Below are positions 59,211-64,000 of a stretch of 64,000 nt of DNA, piece after piece; the first letter of the stretch is position 1; the number at the start of each line of letters is the position of its first letter. The position numbers were made by a program, and so were the translations under genes. A model generated the notes under the pieces. The model searched no databases and was not told the origin of the DNA. It worked only from the letters and a program-made list of their open reading frames with translations. This stretch comes from Streptomyces cynarae. Lineage in GTDB: Bacteria > Actinomycetota > Actinomycetes > Streptomycetales > Streptomycetaceae. Location of the stretch: the NCBI RefSeq assembly GCF_025642135.1, contig NZ_CP106793.1, positions 2,959,001-3,023,000 of the forward strand, written 5' to 3'.

Positions 59211-60974
59211 TCACGAGGACGGCTTGAAGTCCTTGCCGAGCACGACCGAGACGTTCGCGTTCGAGGCGCCCGTGCCCTTCTTGACGGCGCTGGTGGGCAG
59301 ACCGAGGGTCTTGGCGACCTCGATGGCGTTCTGTTTGTCGCCGTCGTCGGCGTAGGTCACCTGGGAGGTCGCCCGGGCCGGGCCGGTGCCGGCGTCGACG
59401 GAGGTGTAGCCGCCGTTGACGAGGACGACACGGGCCTGCTCGGCGGCGGCCTGGGAACCGGTGGCGTTCTCGATGCCGACGCGGACGGCGTCACCGGCCT
59501 GGGGGCTCTTCACGGTGCCACCGAGCAGCGTCTTGACCACGGTGTCGGTGGCCTTCTGGCCGATGGTGCCGTCGGACTGGACCGGAAGCAGTGCGGTCTT
59601 GTAGTCGCCGTCCTTGGCGAGATCCGCGAGCTTGGCCAGGAAGGTGCCGAGGTCGTTGTCGGTCAGCGAGGGGTCGAGGATCTGGGCGAGCGTCTGCACG
59701 GTGGTCGTCGCGGCCTGCGGGTCGGAGGACATCTTGCGCAGCACCCCCTGCATCACCTGGCCGAACCGCTCGAGCTGGGCGTCCTGGGACTCCCCGGTGG
59801 CGCGGTAGGTGGCGTAGGCGACGGCCATCGTGCCGCTGAGGGTCTGGTCCTGCCCCTTGTGCACGAGGGGCGCGCCGCCCTTCTTCTTGGCGCCGGGGTC
59901 GGGGACGTCGGCGTTGGTGTCGACCTCGATGTTGCCGACGAGTTCGACGAGGTTCTCCAGGTAGGGGGTGTCGAGGCGCCAGGTGCCCTCGATCCTGGTG
60001 CCGAGGACCGAGTCGATGGCGTCGCTGGTGCCGGAGGAGCCGTCGTCGGCGACCGACTTGGCGAGGGTGGTCGTGCTGCCGTCGTCCGAGGTCAGGGCCA
60101 GGGAGTTGGGCAGCAGGACGGTGGCGCCCTGCTTGGTGGTGGTGTTGTCGACGAGCAGCGCGGTGGAAGTGCCGCCGCCCTTGGTGTTGTGCAGGTGGAC
60201 GACGATCACATCACGGTTCTGGGCGGTCGCGGCCGTCGTCGTCGTGCCGGACTTGCCACCGGAGGAGAGGCCGGGCAGCTTGCCCGCGTACCAGAGGTAG
60301 CCGACGCCGCCGACCGCCACCAGGGCGAGCACGACGGCCAGGGCGATGATCCGGCTGCGGGAGCGGCGGCGGGCCTCCTCGCGGCGCTCGGTGCGGTTCT
60401 CGGTGAACTTCAGCCAGTCGATGACGTCCTCGGAGTCGCCGTCGGGCTCCTCGACGAAGGCGAACTGCTCGGTGCGGTAGTCGCGGTCGCCGTGCGGCTC
60501 GGAAGTCTCGCCGCCTGCGGGCGTGCCGTCGCCGGCGAAGCCGGTCCCGGGGGCGTGCCCCGGGACGCTGTCGGCCGGACCGGCCTGGTGCGGGATGTAG
60601 GCGGTCTGCTCGGTGACGCGCGGCTGCCGGCCACTGGTCGCGGACCGGCCGTAGGGGTCGTGGCCGGCGGCGGTCGTGGTGCCGTACGGGGCGTAGGGGT
60701 CGTAAGGCGCGGCGGGGGGCTGTCGGCCGGTGTCATGGGAGGACTCCGGCTGCTGCCGACCGGTCTGGTAGGGCCCCACGGACTGCTGAGTGCCGGTCGC
60801 GTACGGGTCGTAGCCGTATCCCTGGTGCTGCTGGTCGGGCTGTGTGCCGTACGGGTCGTAGCCCTGCGGGGTCCGCTGTGCGGGCACCTGCCGGTACACA
60901 GGCTGCCCGAACTCGTCATAGCCGACGAGCTCGTACTGGTCGCCGCCCGCGTATCCGTCGTATCGGTCGTTCAC
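59211..60974 (-). CDS. LCP/LytR_C family membrane protein, divergent active site
   Basis: 587 residues, GTG 60974. The N-terminus (about 1-230) is long, Y/Q/P/G-rich and probably disordered, with repeats of YDPY. One transmembrane helix follows (about 235-258), then an LCP-like domain (about 280-470) and a LytR_C domain (about 485-587, VRVGIENATGSQAAAEQAR). The Arg/Asp residues that bind the pyrophosphate lipid in LCP transferases (SIPRD) are replaced: the place reads LLPNSLAL. Transfer of wall polymers is therefore doubtful. Between nadD and rsfS. Confidence 0.82.
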   Translation of the reverse strand: MNDRYDGYAGGDQYELVGYDEFGQPVYRQVPAQRTPQGYDPYGTQPDQQHQGYGYDPYATGTQQSVGPYQTGRQQPESSHDTGRQPPAAPYDPYAPYGTTTAAGHDPYGRSATSGRQPRVTEQTAYIPHQAGPADSVPGHAPGTGFAGDGTPAGGETSEPHGDRDYRTEQFAFVEEPDGDSEDVIDWLKFTENRTERREEARRRSRSRIIALAVVLALVAVGGVGYLWYAGKLPGLSSGGKSGTTTTAATAQNRDVIVVHLHNTKGGGTSTALLVDNTTTKQGATVLLPNSLALTSDDGSTTTLAKSVADDGSSGTSDAIDSVLGTRIEGTWRLDTPYLENLVELVGNIEVDTNADVPDPGAKKKGGAPLVHKGQDQTLSGTMAVAYATYRATGESQDAQLERFGQVMQGVLRKMSSDPQAATTTVQTLAQILDPSLTDNDLGTFLAKLADLAKDGDYKTALLPVQSDGTIGQKATDTVVKTLLGGTVKSPQAGDAVRVGIENATGSQAAAEQARVVLVNGGYTSVDAGTGPARATSQVTYADDGDKQNAIEVAKTLGLPTSAVKKGTGASNANVSVVLGKDFKPSS

Positions 60975-60990
60975 CGGTGCCCCTCTCGGC

Positions 60991-61653
60991 TCACTCGCCG
61001 CGGTACAGCTGCCGTTTGTCGATGTACCGCACCACGCCGTCCGGCACCAGGTACCAGACGGGTTCGCCCTTGGCGACTCTCGCACGGCAGTCTGTGGACG
61101 AGATGGCGAGCGCGGGAACTTCGACGAGCGAGACGCCGCCCTCGGGGAGGCCCGGGTCGGCGAGGGTGTGACCGGGGCGGGTGACGCCGATGAAGTGGGC
61201 CAGGGAGAACAACTCGTCCGTGTAACGCCAGGTGAGGATCTGGCCGAGCGCGTCGGCGCCGGTGATGAAGAAGAGGTCGGTGTCGGGGTTGAGCGCCTTC
61301 AGATCACGCAGGGTGTCCGTGGTGTAGGTGGGACCGCCTCGGTCGATGTCGATGCGGCTCACCGAGAACTGGGGGTTCTCGGCGGTCGCGATGACCGTCA
61401 TCAGATAGCGGTCCTCGGCGGGGCTGACCTTGCGGTCGCTCTTCTGCCACGGCTGGCCGGTGGGCACGAACACCACCTCGTCGAGGTGGAACTGGGCGGC
61501 GACCTCACTGGCCGCGACCAGGTGGCCGTGGTGGATCGGATCGAACGTTCCGCCCATGACGCCGAGGCGGCGCTTGCCCGGGTTCGACGGCCCGCTGCCG
61601 GGGCCGGGTCCCGTGCCCTTCGCCGGACCGGTGGGTGTGTGCTGCTCTCCCAT
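60991..61653 (-). CDS. nadD: Nicotinate-nucleotide adenylyltransferase
   Basis: 220 residues. NAD biosynthesis enzyme transferring AMP to nicotinate mononucleotide. Motifs [12 protein letters not shown] near residues 34-45 and [10 protein letters not shown] near the C-terminus (ISSTxxR). The first 25 residues are a P/G-rich extension. It lies 16 bp upstream of the LCP gene. Confidence 0.95.
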   Translation of the reverse strand: MGEQHTPTGPAKGTGPGPGSGPSNPGKRRLGVMGGTFDPIHHGHLVAASEVAAQFHLDEVVFVPTGQPWQKSDRKVSPAEDRYLMTVIATAENPQFSVSRIDIDRGGPTYTTDTLRDLKALNPDTDLFFITGADALGQILTWRYTDELFSLAHFIGVTRPGHTLADPGLPEGGVSLVEVPALAISSTDCRARVAKGEPVWYLVPDGVVRYIDKRQLYRGE

Positions 61654-61735
61654 GCGTGCAGACCCTACCGGCCCGGCCGCCGGGCACCGGCCGACAGGCC
61701 CCCGCGAGCGGCCGGGACGGGCTCTTGGCCTCGGC

Positions 61736-61891
61736 TCAGCGGTCGCGGTTGAAGCGGGTGGTGATCCACAGCAGCAGCAGGAGGATGACGAGGGCGCCTC
61801 CGCCGGTCATGAAGGGGCTGATGCTCGCGTGGCGCTCGCCTTCGCCCTCGGCGAGGGTGGCCAACTGGGCAGCGGTGCTGTGGAAGCTCAT
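61736..61891 (-). CDS. Small membrane protein (51 aa) downstream of M48 region
   Basis: [20 protein letters not shown] then one hydrophobic helix [18 protein letters not shown] and a basic end FNRDR. Single-pass protein, cytoplasmic C-terminus predicted by the positive-inside rule. Upstream TACTGCCGAAG is not a strong ribosome site. Too short for most gene finders; the codon bias supports coding. Confidence 0.65.
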   Translation of the reverse strand: MSFHSTAAQLATLAEGEGERHASISPFMTGGGALVILLLLLWITTRFNRDR

Positions 61892-62058
61892 CTTCGGCAG
61901 TACCTATCCGGTGTGGGCGGGATAAAGACGTCGGCTCATCGTATGCGGGCGCGTTCGCGGGCATCACGGCGACTCCGCCGTTGGACGCGGACTGCGGGGC
62001 ATCGGGCTGCCCGGGCCGGCGGTTCCCGCCCGCCGGGCGCCCCCGCGCGGCGCCCGGG

Positions 62059-62214
62059 TCAGTCCTTGCGCTTGTAGCCCCGCAGCAGGAACCAGCCGGT
62101 CAGGACGCAGCCGAGGACCATCACGATCAGGACGACTCGGAGCAGGTTGCCCGGGCCCTGTCGGCTGGCGGCCGTCGCTGCCTCGGTGAGCCAGGCGGCG
62201 CTGATGTGCTCCAT
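62059..62214 (-). CDS. Second 51-aa single-pass membrane protein
   Basis: MEHISAAWLTEAATAASRQG then helix LLRVVLIVMVLGCVLTGWFLL and RGYKRKD. AAGGAG precedes ATG 62214 by about 7 nt. Same length and layout as the other 51-residue protein 168 bp downstream, but no clear sequence identity. Divergent from the M48 protease. Function unknown. Confidence 0.7.
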   Translation of the reverse strand: MEHISAAWLTEAATAASRQGPGNLLRVVLIVMVLGCVLTGWFLLRGYKRKD

Positions 62215-62332
62215 GAGATCGCTCCTTACGGTGTGCTGCCCTGTCACGGTATCTCCGCCTAGGCTGGACACCGCTTCGGGGGCGCATCACGCGGGCCGCG
62301 CATGGTGAACCATCAGACACATGGGGGAACGC

Positions 62333-63477
62333 ATGTCCGACGACGGTCAGGGTCAGAACGCTCACGAGCAGATGCCGAGCAGGCAGCGCAGGCGTTTTCC
62401 GGGTATCTCCTCGCGCGCGTACGAGCACCCGGCGGACCGCTCGGCCCTGGTGGCCCTGCGGAAGCTGAGCGGCTTCGACACGGTCTTCAAGGCCCTCAGC
62501 GGTCTGCTGCCGGAGCGCAGTCTCAGGCTGCTGTTCCTCTCCGACTCGGTGCGGGTCTCGGACGCGCAGTTCCCCCACCTGCACGACATGCTGCGGGACG
62601 CCTGCTACATCCTGGACCTGGAGAAGGTCCCGCCGATGTACGTCACGCAGGACCCGCAGCCGAACGCCATGTGCATCGGCCTCGACGAGCCGATCATCGT
62701 CCTGACGACCGGACTCGTGGAGCTGCTGGACGAGGAGGAGATGCGGGCCGTCGTCGGGCACGAGGTCGGGCACGCGCTCTCGGGCCACTCCGTCTACCGG
62801 ACCATCCTGCTGTTCCTGACCAACCTCGCGCTCCGGATCGCCTGGATCCCGCTGGGCAACCTGGCGATCATGGCGATCGTGACCGCGCTGCGGGAGTGGT
62901 TCCGCAAGTCTGAGCTGTCGGCCGACCGCGCCGGTCTGCTGGTCGGGCAGGATCTGCAGGCCTCGATGCGCGGGCTGATGAAGATGGCGGGTGGCAACCA
63001 TCTGCACGAGATGAACGTGGACGCGTTCCTCGAGCAGGCCGAGGAGTACGAGGCCGGGGGCGATCTGCGCGACTCCGTGCTCAAGATCCTCAACGTGCTG
63101 CCGCGTACGCACCCCTTCACCACGGTCCGCGCGGCCGAGCTGAAGAAGTGGGCGGCCTCCCGCGACCACCAGCGGATCATGGACGGTCACTACACGCGGC
63201 GCAGCGAGGACGGGGACACCTCGGTGTCGGACTCGTTCCGGCAGTCGGCGGCGAGCTACGCGAACGAGGTCAGGCAGTCCAAGGACCCGCTGATGAAGCT
63301 GGTCAACGACCTCGCGGGCGGCGCCGGCGACCTCGGCGACCGGGTGCGACGCGGCTTCGCGGGCTTCGCGGGCAGCGCCCCAAGGACGCGCCGCGCGAGC
63401 CGGACGACAGCCGCCCGGGCGACAGCCACACGGGCGACATCCACCCGGGCGACGAGGACCCCTACGGCAAGGACTGA
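62333..63477 (+). pseudogene. M48 family metalloprotease, frameshifted near 3' end
   Basis: Zinc peptidase of about 381 residues. HEVGH zinc motif in VVGHEVGHALSGH near residues 143-155, further Glu in SELSADRAG near 195. At 63377-63380 a CCCC run reads AGSAP then loses frame; restoring one C gives AGSAPKDAPREPDD...DPYGKD and the stop at 63477. Without that base the frame stays open past the window end. The catalytic domain is untouched by the break. Start ATG 62333. Likely an intact HtpX-like protease with a sequence error. Confidence 0.82.
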
Positions 63478-63530
63478 CGGCCTCCGCCCGGGCGGGCCTG
63501 GTGAGGGGCGACGGGCCCGGCGGGCGGTCC

Positions 63531-64000
63531 CTATACCTTCGGTTCCGCGCTCGCCGACAGCGTGCCGCACACGGCCGTCGCGCTGCCCGTCGCGAAGGGG
63601 TCGGTGCCGCCGGGCCGCCCGCCTTGGCGGTCTGACCGGCGAGCAGCGGCCGGAGGTGGCTGCCGGTGTCCTCGGCGCAGGCGAGCGGTCCGGCCTGTAC
63701 GTAGGCGGCGACCAGCTCCGCCTGGTTCAGGCGCAGGTCGTCACGGTCGAAGCGGAACGTCAGCTCGCGGCGCACGGTGAACAGCGACGCCTTCGCCTTG
63801 GCGTCGGAGCCGGCCGGCTTCAGCGCGTACACCACGGTGTGGTCGGCGCTGACCTCCAGCGTGTCGGAGTCGGCCTCCGTGGCCTGCAGCGTGCCCTGGA
63901 CGCGGATGTCCGGGTCGGCCAGCCGGGCACGGGAGGGATCGAAGCGGACCAGCCAGCCGGTGGCCGCGTGCCGCCCGTCCGAGGCCGGGTGGGAGAAGCT
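63531..64000 (-). pseudogene. Unknown protein, partial (5' end outside), frameshifted
   Basis: C-terminal part of a larger minus-strand gene. It runs from the window edge as SFSHPASDGRHAATGWLVRF, truncated here, through ELTFRFDRDDLRLNQAELVAAYVQAGPLACAED, and should end ATAVCGTLSASAEPKV with TAG at 63531-63533. The two parts are in different frames; one base restored near the GGG run at 63612-63614 joins them. It does not match a family I know. Convergent with the M48 gene. Confidence 0.65.

Overview
The window is a stretch of chromosome from a Streptomyces-type actinomycete. The DNA is very G+C-rich with strong third-position GC bias, GTG starts and 4-bp ATGA/GTGA gene overlaps are common, and the gene order phoH-ybeY ... 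era ... rsmE-dnaJ-hrcA-hemW ... lepA-rpsT-holA-comEC-comEA-leuS ... rsfS-lcp-nadD is the conserved Streptomyces core order. There is no phage, integrase, transposase, rRNA or CRISPR array.

Layout. (1) 1-11.2 kb: RNA maturation and ribosome assembly genes (phoH, ybeY, a CBS-domain membrane protein, a MmcQ/YjbR protein, era). They are interrupted by a drug-efflux/XRE pair, a secreted WxL plus DUF916 pair, and an amtB-glnK pair behind candidate GlnR boxes. (2) 11.4-17.3 kb: a PfkB kinase, a D-glucarate catabolic pair (gudD, kdgD) with a divergent IclR regulator, and an MFS carrier. (3) 17.3-25.9 kb, minus strand: adenine/adenosine deaminase, RNase Z, HIT protein, tricorn protease, a secreted protein, a VOC protein, rsmE and a nitronate monooxygenase. 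(4) 25.9-29.1 kb: hrcA-dnaJ under a CIRCE operator, followed by a tandem array built from the 3' end of dnaJ. (5) 29.2-37.3 kb: an MBL-fold hydrolase, DUF3097, a Uma2 protein, hemW, a phosphatase/response-regulator pair and an acyl-CoA ligase. (6) 37.5-50.9 kb: lepA, rpsT, holA, nat, comEC-comEA, degV, a coiled-coil membrane protein and leuS, the last behind a leucine-rich leader peptide and attenuator. (7) 51.4-54.4 kb: a two-gene predicted transmembrane electron-transfer module, a bis-heme cytochrome b followed by a NuoF/SLBB/ferredoxin fusion. (8) 54.5-64 kb: two identical tRNA-Ala(GGC) genes bracketing zinc-ribbon proteins and a second MFS/XRE pair, then pgm-rsfS-lcp-nadD, two 51-residue membrane proteins, an M48 protease and a partial gene.

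The main observations outside routine annotation are: six single-base deletions in G/C runs that break five otherwise intact genes, most simply read as sequence errors; the dnaJ-derived 112-bp array; the leuS attenuator; the cytochrome b/NuoF-like module, the best candidate for an under-described system; the WxL/DUF916 pair; and short palindromic intergenic-type repeats inserted in frame into coding genes.
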